From Micromonospora pallida (GTDB lineage Bacteria; Actinomycetota; Actinomycetes; Mycobacteriales; Micromonosporaceae), in contig NZ_FMHW01000002.1 in NCBI RefSeq assembly GCF_900090325.1, positions 2,976,001 through 3,040,000 of the forward strand: a stretch of 64,000 bases of DNA. Reading direction: 5' to 3'. A model generated the notes under the pieces. It was not told where the DNA came from and made no database searches. It saw only the letters and a list, made by a program, of their open reading frames with translations. Numbering within the stretch: the stretch's first letter is position 1; each line of letters starts with the position of its first letter. Below, in pieces: positions 50,668 to 59,578 of this stretch. The position numbers and the translations under genes are program-made.

Positions 50668-51243
50668 CTACAGCAGGTGCGGCGTGCGGCACATCCGGGC
50701 TCGGACGTGTGGCTCGATCACGGCGGGCGAGGGCAGGATCCCGCCCGCGGCGGCGTCGACACCGTCGAAACTGACCAGCGGCAGACCGAGCCGGACAAGA
50801 ATCCGATAGGTCAGGTGGGCCCGGTGGGACAGTGACGTGTTCGCCGTCGACCGCAGGTAGATCAGGGCACCCGAATCAACTCCTGCGAGGGTCGCCAACG
50901 ATTCGGTCAGCTTGCGCCGACAGTCGCACAGTCCGCTGCGGAACACGTCACCGGCGACGCATTCGTTGTGGACGAGGACTGCGGGAACGGGGCCAGCGGT
51001 CTCCGGGCCGGAGGCGATTCCCCGGGTCAGGACGAGATGTTCCGCCGACTCGCCCGGGAACTGGAAGACGAACGCGTCCACGGGCCCGTGCACGGTCCGG
51101 ACGCGCACCGGACCGGCCACGGTGGCCACTGTCGGCGGCACCTCGGAGCGGGGCAACAGGGCGAGCCCACGATTCTGGGCGAGCGCGAGCAGGTCGGCGT
51201 CGGTGACCGGTGGACACATGGCCGGCGGGTTGGCGCTTGTCAT
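50668..51243 (-). CDS. Divergent GTP cyclohydrolase II (RibA)-like protein
   Basis: The 191-residue protein has the RibA zinc-site pattern: VHNECVAGDVFRSGLCDC with three spaced cysteines, and GALIYLR in the position of the RibA LLYHRQ strand. The adjacent conserved EGRxIGL motif is replaced by STANTSLSH and the C-terminal half differs, so ordinary GTP cyclohydrolase II activity is doubtful. It closes a flavin-related gene block (two flavin reductases, an LLM monooxygenase), which suggests a role in flavin supply or a specialised cyclohydrolase-type reaction. Confidence 0.68.
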   Translation of the reverse strand: MTSANPPAMCPPVTDADLLALAQNRGLALLPRSEVPPTVATVAGPVRVRTVHGPVDAFVFQFPGESAEHLVLTRGIASGPETAGPVPAVLVHNECVAGDVFRSGLCDCRRKLTESLATLAGVDSGALIYLRSTANTSLSHRAHLTYRILVRLGLPLVSFDGVDAAAGGILPSPAVIEPHVRARMCRTPHLL

Positions 51244-51253
51244 CTGATCTTCC

Positions 51254-51781
51254 TCACTCGACGGCGGGCTGGGGGCGCAGCCCGGCCAGCAGGAGCTGAA
51301 CTGGTCGGGCGTTCACCGCCAACCAGGTGTCCAGGACCTGGTCCAGTCGCTCCAGGTCGGCCATCGGGAGGAAGAAGCCCGGCGTCGGCACACAGGCGCC
51401 CAACTCGACGAGGAGCGGCCGAAGGTGCACGTCCGAGGCGAGGGCGTGGCGGTCCGACCCGGCCGTCATCACCGGGATGGTGGGCACTCCGGTGAGGGCC
51501 GCCTCGCCGTATCTATCGAGGAACGCCTTCAGGAGCCCGGTGTACGTCGCCTTGTAGGTCGGTGACGCGACCACCAACAGGTCGCTGGACGCCACCGTCC
51601 GTCCGAGCGCCGCCAACTCGTCGTCCGGCCAGCGGAACAGCCGGTCCGAGACGTCAGCGAGATCCACGACCAGGACCTCCGCGCCGCCCGCCAGGGCCGC
51701 CAGCCGCTCGGCCAGCGCCGCGCCGACCGCCAGGGTTCGCGACCCCGGCTTGGGGTTGCCGACGAGCACCGTAATCCGCAT
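51254..51781 (-). CDS. NADPH-dependent FMN reductase (SsuE-like)
   Basis: The 175-residue flavodoxin-fold protein begins MRITVLVGNPKPGSRTLAVG, an FMN-phosphate loop, and has VVASPTYKATYTGLLKAFLD, the SsuE/MsuE signature. It probably supplies reduced FMN to the LLM monooxygenase encoded in the same block. It lies 10 bases before the RibA-like gene. Confidence 0.87.
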   Translation of the reverse strand: MRITVLVGNPKPGSRTLAVGAALAERLAALAGGAEVLVVDLADVSDRLFRWPDDELAALGRTVASSDLLVVASPTYKATYTGLLKAFLDRYGEAALTGVPTIPVMTAGSDRHALASDVHLRPLLVELGACVPTPGFFLPMADLERLDQVLDTWLAVNARPVQLLLAGLRPQPAVE

Positions 51782-51875
51782 GTCTCACTCCCAGGAACAC
51801 TCTCGTTGTCGACACTCCCCCGCAGGGAAGGTGGCGTGTCTGTCGGTGGTCACCTGTTGCCGGGCAGGTCGACGC

Positions 51876-52412
51876 CTACCGTTGCAGCGGTTCGGCCAGC
51901 GTCCACAGCCGTGGCCCGTGCTGGATGAGCGGCGTGCGCGGTTCACCGCTGGCCGCCCCCTCCACGTGCAGGATGACCACCTCGTGGTCGCCGGCCGGCG
52001 TTGACGTCTCGACGTGACACTCGAGCCACAGCGCCGCGCCGTCGATGAACAGCGCTCCGGTGTCGGTCTGCGCGATGGACAGACCGGCGAACCTGTCCCT
52101 GCTCCGGGAGGCCAGTTGGTAGACCGCGGGCATCTGGTCGGCGGCCAGCGCGGACACGCCCAGGTGCTGGCGGTCCCGGAGGAGCGGCCAGGTCCGTGAG
52201 CTGTTCTGTACGGCGAAGAGCACCAGCGGCGGTTCGAAGGAGATGCCCACGGTGAACGACGTCGCCACGAATCCGACCGGCTGACCGTCGACCATCGCGC
52301 AGATCGCCGCGACCCCGGCCGGATAGAGCTTCGTCGCCTCGCGAATCCACTCCGGGCCGGTCCGCTTGAACTGGGAGACATGGCGGGGAACCGCACTCCT
52401 GGAGTCAGTCAC
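51876..52412 (-). CDS. Flavin reductase-like protein (HpaC/DIM6 family)
   Basis: The 178-residue protein matches the flavin reductase-like domain: YPAGVAAICAMVDGQPVGFVATSF, FEPPLVLFAVQNSS and HLGVSAL. Members give reduced FMN to two-component monooxygenases. The GTG start at 52412 shares its first base with the stop codon of the permease, so the two are translationally coupled. The block thus holds two candidate flavin suppliers. Confidence 0.85.
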   Translation of the reverse strand: MTDSRSAVPRHVSQFKRTGPEWIREATKLYPAGVAAICAMVDGQPVGFVATSFTVGISFEPPLVLFAVQNSSRTWPLLRDRQHLGVSALAADQMPAVYQLASRSRDRFAGLSIAQTDTGALFIDGAALWLECHVETSTPAGDHEVVILHVEGAASGEPRTPLIQHGPRLWTLAEPLQR

Positions 52413-53311
52413 TAGATCGCATCCCTCTGTACACCGAACGCGCGTCGGATCGCGTCGCCGAGCAGGATGAAGCCCGCCACCGACAAGCCGAGCGCGAGGA
52501 CTGGAAAGACGAGCAGGTGAGGTGCCGAGCTGAAGTAGCTCTGCGCCGAACCGAGTTGCAGGCCCCACGAGATCGCCGGCACCTGCAGGCCGATACCGAG
52601 GTAGGTCAGGGTCGACTCCGCGCCGATGATCACACCGATCGACGTCGTGAAGATCACGAGGATGGGCCCGAGGACGTTCGGCAGGATGTGCTGGACGATG
52701 ATGGCGACCGTGGGGCGTCCCATCGCCTGCGCGGCACGCACGTAGCTGCGTGCCTTCGCCGCGATCGTCGCCGACCGCACCACCCGCATCATCGGCACCC
52801 AGCTCAGGATGCCGAGCGTCACGCTGACCACGACCACTCCCCGCGACGAGACCGAGGCGAGGATGACGATCGCGCCGAGCACCATGGGGAAGGCGAAGAC
52901 GATCTCCGCGAGGCGGGACAGCAGCGCGTCGGTCCCCCCGCCGAAGTACCCGGTCACCAGTCCCACGGTCGTGCCCAACACGCCGGCCAGCCCCGCCGCG
53001 AGGAGGCCGATCGCGATCGAGTTGCTCGCTCCGTGGAGCACGTGCGCGTACATGTCACAGCCCTGGATGGTGAACCCGAACGGGTGCCCCGGTGCCGGAG
53101 GTCGACGGCTGTCCGCGAGCGCGCAGGCGTCCGGATCGCCGTTGCCGAACAGCCCGGCGAACAGCCACGGCACCGCCGCGACCAGCAGGAACAGGCCGAT
53201 GATCGCGCTGCCGGTCCAGAATCCGACGTCCCGGCGCAGGTGCGACCACCGACGTCCGACCTTCGGCGCGTCGTCGCTGACCGGATCGATCTTCGCCGTG
53301 TCCACCGTCAT
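52412..53311 (-). CDS. ABC transporter permease, DppC/OppC type
   Basis: The 299-residue protein has about six membrane segments and the binding-protein-dependent permease EAA-like loop (VRAAQAMGRPTVAIIVQHILPN). It is the second permease of a dipeptide/oligopeptide-type importer with the neighbouring DppB-like permease, binding protein and fused ATPase. Confidence 0.9.
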   Translation of the reverse strand: MTVDTAKIDPVSDDAPKVGRRWSHLRRDVGFWTGSAIIGLFLLVAAVPWLFAGLFGNGDPDACALADSRRPPAPGHPFGFTIQGCDMYAHVLHGASNSIAIGLLAAGLAGVLGTTVGLVTGYFGGGTDALLSRLAEIVFAFPMVLGAIVILASVSSRGVVVVSVTLGILSWVPMMRVVRSATIAAKARSYVRAAQAMGRPTVAIIVQHILPNVLGPILVIFTTSIGVIIGAESTLTYLGIGLQVPAISWGLQLGSAQSYFSSAPHLLVFPVLALGLSVAGFILLGDAIRRAFGVQRDAI

Positions 53312-53352
53312 CGTCCGTTACCGTCCTTCCCGTTTGGTCGCCATGTGCCCGC

Positions 53353-54270
53353 TCACGTGGTGGTCCGCAACCGGGGGTCGAGGAAGCGGTAGGCGAGATC
53401 GATGACGATGTTGATGACGGCCACGAGCACCACCAGGATCGTGACGAGGCCGACAATCGTCGATCCCTCGCGGCGCGAGACGGCGTTCACGATGAGGCCG
53501 CCGACCCCGCCGAGGTTGAAGATCGCCTCGACGATCACCGCGCCGCCGAGCATTCCCGCGAACGAGACGCCGAGATGGGTGACGAGGGGGATGATGCCCG
53601 GCCGGAGGATGTAGGAGAAGATCACCCGTGACCCGCTGATCCCCCGCGCTCGGGCCAGTCGGACGAACTCACTGTCCATGGTGTTGGCGACGCTGACCCG
53701 CGTGAGGCGTGCGGTCGAGCCGAAGCCGACCAGCGCGAGCGCGGCCGCCGGCAGGATGTAGGCCATCGGCCATCCCGCCCTGGTGCCGGCGACCGGGAAG
53801 AGCCCGGTTCCGAGACCGACGTAGTGCTGCAGCAGCAGCGCGACGGCGAAGGTGGGAACGGCCAGCGACAGCAGCGTGAGCGCCCAGCCGAGCCGGTCGA
53901 CGAGCCGGCCCGGGAGGAGCGCCGACGCGATCCCGATCCCGAGTCCGATCACGAGTTCGAGGATCCAGGCCGTCGCCGCGAGGAGCAGTGTCACGGGCCA
54001 CGCGAGCTCCAGCATGCGCGACACGTTGCGCCCGTCGGTCGTCCGTCCGAAGTCACCGCTGAGGACCGCCTGGACGTAGCCGGTGTACTGGTCCCAGAGC
54101 GAACCGTCGAGGTTGAACCGCGCGCGGAGCGCCGCTTCGACCTCCGGGCTGACCGGGTTGTCGCCCACGAGCGCGTCGATGGCGTCACCGGGCAGGACGA
54201 AGACCGCGGCGAAGATCAGGAAGGATGCGCCGATCACCGTGACAACGGATTGGAGGATGCGGTTGAGCAT
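53353..54270 (-). CDS. ABC transporter permease, DppB/OppB type
   Basis: The 305-residue protein starts MLNRILQSVVTVIGASFLIF, with the typical DppB N-terminal helix and the FVLPGDAID motif, followed by the EAA loop (RLARARGISGSRVIFSYILRPG). It has about six membrane segments. It is 41 bases upstream of the DppC-like gene. Confidence 0.9.
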   Translation of the reverse strand: MLNRILQSVVTVIGASFLIFAAVFVLPGDAIDALVGDNPVSPEVEAALRARFNLDGSLWDQYTGYVQAVLSGDFGRTTDGRNVSRMLELAWPVTLLLAATAWILELVIGLGIGIASALLPGRLVDRLGWALTLLSLAVPTFAVALLLQHYVGLGTGLFPVAGTRAGWPMAYILPAAALALVGFGSTARLTRVSVANTMDSEFVRLARARGISGSRVIFSYILRPGIIPLVTHLGVSFAGMLGGAVIVEAIFNLGGVGGLIVNAVSRREGSTIVGLVTILVVLVAVINIVIDLAYRFLDPRLRTTT

Positions 54271-54366
54271 GGTGCGACCTTCTTTCGAGGGGCGCCGGGC
54301 GCCTGGCGCGACGGCCGGCGGCTGCGGCGACCGAGGCGCGTTCGAGCGCCCGACGCCCCTGGCGGC

Positions 54367-55968
54367 TCAGTTCAGATCGACTACCTTGACGTCGCGGTAG
54401 TTGCTCTTGTTGAAGTTGTCGACCGGGAAGTCGACCACCCGGTCCGACAGTCCGAAGGCGTCGCCCTGACTCCAGAGCATGATGATCGGCATCTGCTCGA
54501 TCAGGATGTCCTTCGCCTCGTCGAACGCCGCCACCGCGGCCTGCTGGTCACGTTGCTGGAGGGCCTTCTGGATGGTCGTCTCGAACTCCGGGTTGTGCCA
54601 GTCGGTCCAGTTGGCCGTGCCGCCCTTGGTGAACTGCTGGACGAGGATGGTCGCGGGGCTGGGCGTGTCCGAGTAGCGGGACCGGGTGACCGGGTCGGCG
54701 AAGCCGCCTTCGTACGCCGTCGAGACGTTCGCGAGCGGCTCCAACTTGGCGACCTCGATGCCGAGGACGTCGCGCCACCCGTTGAGCACCGCGAGACCCC
54801 ACTCGTCCCAGCCGTAGTTGGCCGGCACACCCAGCGAGATGGGCGCGACCTCCCCACCGACGTCCGCCTTGACCTGTTCCCAGAGCGCCTTGGCGGCGGC
54901 CGGGTCGTACTTCAGGTACGGCAGGTCGGTCTTCTGCCGGTACCCGACGCTCGCCGGAACGGAGAAGTCGGTGAGCGGAACCGTGCTCTCGTCGAAGAAC
55001 GCCTTGATGATCGCCTCACGGTCGATCGCCATCGACAGCGCCTGGCGCACGCGCGGGTCGTTCCAACCGGCCAGGTGCGTCGGCACCATGAGGTAGACGA
55101 GGTCGTTGCTCTGCGCCTTGCGCACGAAACGGTCGCTCAGCTGCTTCTTCGCGTTCGGCTGGTCCGCGGCGGCGACCAGCGCGATGTCGAGCTCGTCGGC
55201 CTGCAACTGCACCCAGGGGGTGGCCTCCTCGGTCACGATCGTGAAGTGGATGCCGGGGTTCGCGGCCGGCTTCGGGCCCTTGTACGCCTCGTCGCGCACG
55301 AGCTCGATCTCCGCCTCACCGTCCCACGCCTTGGCCATCTTGTAGGGGCCGTTGCCGACGGGCTGCTTCGTGTACGCCTCGACGTCGTCGTACGCGGAGG
55401 CCGGGAGGGGGTAGAACGGCGCCGTGCCCAGCGCGTAGATGAACTGGTTGTCGGGAGCGGTGAGGGTCACCTTCAGGGTCTGGTCGTCCACGACCTGGAC
55501 GCCGCTGAGGAACTCCCCGGCGCCACCCGCGGCGTTCAGCTCCGCGTAGCCCGTGATCTGGGCGAACTTCGCGCTGTTGCGCCACTCGTTCTTGACGGTC
55601 GCCGCCTCGCTCCAGGACTTCTGGAACGTCTTGGCGGTGATCGCCTCGCCGCTGCTGAAGGTCCATCCGGTGCGCAGCCGGATGTCGAAGACGACGTTGT
55701 CCTCGGTCTTGATGGACTCGGCGACCATCATCACCGGCTCGCCGGTCTTCTGGTCGAACCGGATGAGGCCGTCGTAGAGGTTGTCGAGTACCTCGAACGC
55801 GTACGCGCCGGAGGAGTCCGGCGGGAACAGGCTCGCCGGCTGCATCGTCGCCACGCGCAGCGGTTCCCGGGCCGCGGCCGCGTCCTCGTTCTGGGAGTCC
55901 GCTGAGGAGCATGCTGTGGCCGCGAGCACGGCTACGAGGGCGACCGCTGCGCCCACTCTGCGTTTCAT
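54367..55968 (-). CDS. ABC transporter substrate-binding lipoprotein (family 5)
   Basis: The 533-residue protein has a lipoprotein signal (MKRRVGAAVALVAVLAATAC, lipid-modified Cys at 20) and the family 5 solute-binding fold: LYDGLIRFDQ near residue 90, VRQALSMAIDREAI near 315. These proteins bind peptides, nickel or other compounds. It should capture the substrate for the adjacent permeases; identity is unknown. Confidence 0.9.
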   Translation of the reverse strand: MKRRVGAAVALVAVLAATACSSADSQNEDAAAAREPLRVATMQPASLFPPDSSGAYAFEVLDNLYDGLIRFDQKTGEPVMMVAESIKTEDNVVFDIRLRTGWTFSSGEAITAKTFQKSWSEAATVKNEWRNSAKFAQITGYAELNAAGGAGEFLSGVQVVDDQTLKVTLTAPDNQFIYALGTAPFYPLPASAYDDVEAYTKQPVGNGPYKMAKAWDGEAEIELVRDEAYKGPKPAANPGIHFTIVTEEATPWVQLQADELDIALVAAADQPNAKKQLSDRFVRKAQSNDLVYLMVPTHLAGWNDPRVRQALSMAIDREAIIKAFFDESTVPLTDFSVPASVGYRQKTDLPYLKYDPAAAKALWEQVKADVGGEVAPISLGVPANYGWDEWGLAVLNGWRDVLGIEVAKLEPLANVSTAYEGGFADPVTRSRYSDTPSPATILVQQFTKGGTANWTDWHNPEFETTIQKALQQRDQQAAVAAFDEAKDILIEQMPIIMLWSQGDAFGLSDRVVDFPVDNFNKSNYRDVKVVDLN

Positions 55969-56007
55969 GACGCTCCTAGTTCAACTGGGGGATGTGCTAC
56001 GGGGGGA

Positions 56008-57660
56008 TCAGGCACCCACCGCGGGCGACAGCGACCGGGGACGGCCGGGGATGGCCGCCAGGAGCGCCTTCGTGTATTCCGAGGTGGGCGCCGCGAATAC
56101 GGCACGGCAGGTGCCCGCGTCGACGGCGACACCGTCGCGGAGCACGATCACGTCGTCGGCGATGCTGCTCACCACGCCCAGGTCGTGTGAGATCAGCAGG
56201 ATGCTCAGGTCGCTCTCCTGCTGGATCTGCTTGAGCAGGTCGATGACCTGTGCCTGCACGATGACGTCCAGCGCCGACACGGGTTCGTCGCACACGAGAA
56301 TCTGCGGGCTGAGCGAGAGGGCACGGGCGATCGCGACCCGCTGCTTCTGTCCACCGGACAGCTCGTGGGGCAGGCTCTGCAGCACCCGGGACGGGAGCGC
56401 GACCTGGTCGAGCAGTTCGCGGGCCCGGCGGGTCTTCTCCGTACGCCCGGAGACGCCCGCCTGACCGAGCGACTCGAAGAGCGTGCGTTCCACGGTGAAG
56501 CTCGGATCGAGGCTGGTGTGCGGATCCTGGAAGACGGGCTGCACCGCGGACCGGAACCCCGCACGCCGCTGACGCGACGGGTCGAGCATGCTCTGCCCGT
56601 TCCAGTGGAGCTCTCCGGCGTCCGGCTTGAGCAGACCCAGGGCGATCGACGACAGGGTCGTCTTTCCCGAGCCCGACTGTCCGACCACGGCGAGCGTGCT
56701 CTTCGCCCGGAGAGCGAAGTCGACACCGTCGAGCGCGGTAATCGTCGGATACCCCCGCCCGAGCCGGAGCCGCGACCGACGGCCGAACTGTTTACGCAGC
56801 CCGCTGCCCTGCAGCACGATCGGGCGCTGGAGATGGTCGTCGGTGCCAGCCGGGTCGTGGGTGAACCGCTCGGATGCCGCGAGGAACGCCTTCGTGTAGG
56901 CGGTGCGGGGGGCCGTCCGCAGTTGCTCGCCCGTGCTCTCCTCGACGATGCGCCCGCCCTTCATCACGATCACGCGGTCCGCGCGTTCGAGCGCGAGCTC
57001 GAGGTCGTGCGTGATGAACAGGACCGACGAGCCGTGTTCGGCGGTGAGACGTCCGAACAGGTCGAGCACCCGCTGCTGGGTGATCACGTCGAGTGCGGAG
57101 GTCGGTTCGTCCGCGAGCACGAGCGTCGGGTTGTGCAGCAGCGCGGTCGCGATGAGCGCCCGTTGCCGCATGCCGCCGGAGAGCTCGTGCGGGTACTTGT
57201 TCGGTATCGTCATGTGCGCGTCGGCCAGCCCCGCCTCCTCGTAGGCGTCCAGGACGTGCCGGCGGGCCTCGGCGCGGGTGCGGTCGCTGTGGGCACGGTC
57301 GACGTCGACCGACTGCGACACGACCTTGGCGACCGGGTTGAAGTTCGCGATGGGATCCTGCGGAACCAGTCCGACCCACTGGCCGCGCAGCGCGCTGACC
57401 GCATCGCCCTCGAGGTGCGCGACGTCGTGGGCACCCACGACGACGCGACCGGCCGTGATCCGGCCGTTGGCCGGGAGCATCGCCAGAATGGCGCTGATCA
57501 GGGTCGACTTCCCCGATCCGGACTCGCCGACCACCGCGACCGTCTCGCCCCGACCCACGCGGAGGCTCACGCCGTCGATCGCCGGCGCGTCGTCGCCGTA
57601 CTGAATGGTGAGATCCTCAACGACGAGGGCATCGTCCAGCTCTAGAGATGACTCGACCAT
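56008..57660 (-). CDS. Fused dual ABC ATPase (DppD-DppF type)
   Basis: The 550-residue protein contains two nucleotide-binding domains. The first has Walker A GESGSGKST, signature LSGGMRQR and Walker B LVLADEPTSALD; the second has GQSGSGKTT, LSGGQKQR and ILVCDEPVSALD. This single-chain form of DppD/DppF would energise the importer encoded downstream. It is the first gene of the transport part, following a 212-base gap containing a palindrome. Confidence 0.92.
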   Translation of the reverse strand: MVESSLELDDALVVEDLTIQYGDDAPAIDGVSLRVGRGETVAVVGESGSGKSTLISAILAMLPANGRITAGRVVVGAHDVAHLEGDAVSALRGQWVGLVPQDPIANFNPVAKVVSQSVDVDRAHSDRTRAEARRHVLDAYEEAGLADAHMTIPNKYPHELSGGMRQRALIATALLHNPTLVLADEPTSALDVITQQRVLDLFGRLTAEHGSSVLFITHDLELALERADRVIVMKGGRIVEESTGEQLRTAPRTAYTKAFLAASERFTHDPAGTDDHLQRPIVLQGSGLRKQFGRRSRLRLGRGYPTITALDGVDFALRAKSTLAVVGQSGSGKTTLSSIALGLLKPDAGELHWNGQSMLDPSRQRRAGFRSAVQPVFQDPHTSLDPSFTVERTLFESLGQAGVSGRTEKTRRARELLDQVALPSRVLQSLPHELSGGQKQRVAIARALSLSPQILVCDEPVSALDVIVQAQVIDLLKQIQQESDLSILLISHDLGVVSSIADDVIVLRDGVAVDAGTCRAVFAAPTSEYTKALLAAIPGRPRSLSPAVGA

Positions 57661-57720
57661 GACAAAACCTTAAGGCCCACTGATTCCACCCCTGTTACGT
57701 GCAGAACTCCCGAAGATTTC

Positions 57721-57732
57721 ATATCTAGATAT
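57721..57732. promoter_or_regulatory. 12-bp palindrome in the ABC-transporter promoter region
   Basis: ATATCTAGATAT is a perfect palindrome in an AT-rich pocket about 60 bases upstream of the ATPase gene. On the minus strand it sits between TCGACA and TATGAA elements with 16-base spacing, so a repressor bound here could block a promoter. A related imperfect site lies at 63450-63465. Confidence 0.5.
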
Positions 57733-57872
57733 ACGATCCTGTCGATCCGCCATCGGCCCCGCCGACGAGCGGCGCCGGACTTCTCACCGAGCGGGAACCA
57801 CGGATCGCGCGGCTTTCGGGCACCTCGGGTACTCCCGCCCGGATACGGGGAGAGGCCGGATGCGGGGAGAGA

Positions 57873-59183
57873 TCAGGGCGCCGCCGGCAGTCCGTAGTTC
57901 TCCCGGAGCGTGGTCCCGGTGTACTCGGTCCGGAACGCCCCGCGACGCTGCAGTTCGGGCACCAGCTTGTCGAGCACGGCATCCACGCCGTACCGGGTCT
58001 GGTCGCCGTGTCCCACGACGAAGCCGTCGACGGCTCCGTACTCGACCCAGTCCTGCATGTGGTCGGCGACCTCGCCGACGCTGCCGACGACGAGCTTGCT
58101 GTGCTTGCGCTGGCGCGTGTTCTCGATGAGTTCGCCCACGGTCGTGATGCCCTCGGACTCCACCATCTGGTGCATGCGGATGAGCTGCGTCTGGTAGTTG
58201 TTGGTGGAACGCGGATCCGGCAGCGGCGGCAGTGGGTCGCTCTCGGCCAGGGCGCTGAGGTCCCAGCCCGTCATCCGCTCCCACCGACGCAACTCGTCCG
58301 TTGCCGGCGTCAACGCGGTGATCCGGGCCATGTAGTCCTCGACCTCGGCGCGGGTGTCGGCCATCGCACCGTGCAGCGCCTGCACCAGCTTGATCGAGTC
58401 CGGGTCGCGCCCCTCCTTCTCGGCACGCACACGCAGCTCGTCACGGTACGCCTTCGCCGTCTCCCGGTTGTGGGCACCGGTGTAGACCAGCTCCGCGTAC
58501 CGGGCCGCGAGTGCCTTGCCGGCCTCGGACTCCCCCGCCTGCGACAGCACCGGCCAGCCCTGCGGCGGGCGGAACGTGGTCAGCGGTCCACGGACCTTGA
58601 AGAACGTGCCCTCGTGGTCGATCCGGTGGACCCGGCCGGGGTCGGTGAACAGACCCGTCTCCTTGTCGGCGACCAGCGCGTCCGCGTCGAAGCTGGTCCA
58701 CAGCTTGCGGATCACCTCGACGAACTCTGCGGCGCGCGCGTAACGCTGGTCGTGTTCGGGCAGCTCGTCCAGGCCGAAGTTCCGGGCGGCCGCGTCGAGC
58801 GCACTGGTCACGAGGTTGAACCCGGCACGCCCCTTGGACAGGTGGTCGAGCGAGGCGAGTTTGCGGGCCAGGTTGAACGGCTCGTTGAAGGTCGTCGACC
58901 AGGTGCCGATCAGACCGATCCGGCTGGTCGAGGCGGCCAGGGCGCTGAAGTAGCCGGTGGGCTCGAAGATCCGCGAAGGGGTGTACGCGGCGTCCTCGGG
59001 GTTGATGCCGAGGCTGTCCGCGTCGAACAGAGCGTGGATCGCCACGGCCTCGGCTCGTTGCGCGAGACGGCGGTACGTCTCGAAGTCGTACAGGGCCGCG
59101 ACGTCGGTCTCCGGCAGCCGCCAGAACGCGTTGAACTGCGAGGCGCGGATATCCAGATTTATGATCATCTTCTTGGGTGCCAT
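57873..59183 (-). CDS. LLM-class flavin-dependent monooxygenase (NtaA/SnaA/SoxA family)
   Basis: The 436-residue TIM-barrel protein has family landmarks: MIINLDIRASQFNAFWRLPE at the start, RIGLIGTWSTTFNEPFNLAR, SKGRAGFNLVTS and GWPVLSQAGESEAGKALAA. Enzymes of this family use externally supplied FMNH2 to oxidise substrates such as nitrilotriacetate, dibenzothiophene or S-alkyl cysteine derivatives. Two flavin reductases in the same block are the likely suppliers. The substrate is not known. Confidence 0.9.
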   Translation of the reverse strand: MAPKKMIINLDIRASQFNAFWRLPETDVAALYDFETYRRLAQRAEAVAIHALFDADSLGINPEDAAYTPSRIFEPTGYFSALAASTSRIGLIGTWSTTFNEPFNLARKLASLDHLSKGRAGFNLVTSALDAAARNFGLDELPEHDQRYARAAEFVEVIRKLWTSFDADALVADKETGLFTDPGRVHRIDHEGTFFKVRGPLTTFRPPQGWPVLSQAGESEAGKALAARYAELVYTGAHNRETAKAYRDELRVRAEKEGRDPDSIKLVQALHGAMADTRAEVEDYMARITALTPATDELRRWERMTGWDLSALAESDPLPPLPDPRSTNNYQTQLIRMHQMVESEGITTVGELIENTRQRKHSKLVVGSVGEVADHMQDWVEYGAVDGFVVGHGDQTRYGVDAVLDKLVPELQRRGAFRTEYTGTTLRENYGLPAAP

Positions 59184-59197
59184 GTGTCCACTCCCGG

Positions 59198-59578
59198 TCA
59201 GGCGATGGCGATCGCGTCGATCTCGACGCGGAAGTCGGGGCGGGCCAGACCGGCGACGGTGACGGTCGAGCGGGCCGGGAAGGTGCCGTCGAAGAACTCC
59301 CGGTAGACGGCGTCCATGCCGCGCAGGTCCTCGCCGTGGGTGAGGTAGACCGTCATCGAGACGACGTCGGCGAAGCCGGCACCGGCGGCCTCCAGGGTCC
59401 GGCCGATGCTCTCCATGGTCGCGCGGGTCTGCGCGGCGATGTCGTCGCCGGCGACCTGCCCGGTCTCGGGGTCGGTGCCGACGTGACCCGAGGTGAACAC
59501 CATCGCGCCCGCCCGTACCGCGGGACTGAAGGCGCCGGTGGGCCGGCGGGAGTTCGGAAAGTACGTGCTGATGGTCAT
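59198..59578 (-). CDS. ridA: RidA family enamine/imine deaminase
   Basis: The 126-residue protein has the RidA pattern: GAFSPAVRAGAMVFTSGHVG ... ATMESIGRTLEAAGAGFADV and a late R-S-T-V region containing the substrate-binding Arg. RidA hydrolyses reactive enamine or imine intermediates to ketones and ammonia. Here it probably clears imines produced by the monooxygenase or hydrolases. Its ATG overlaps the upstream stop by 4 bases. Confidence 0.92.
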   Translation of the reverse strand: MTISTYFPNSRRPTGAFSPAVRAGAMVFTSGHVGTDPETGQVAGDDIAAQTRATMESIGRTLEAAGAGFADVVSMTVYLTHGEDLRGMDAVYREFFDGTFPARSTVTVAGLARPDFRVEIDAIAIA

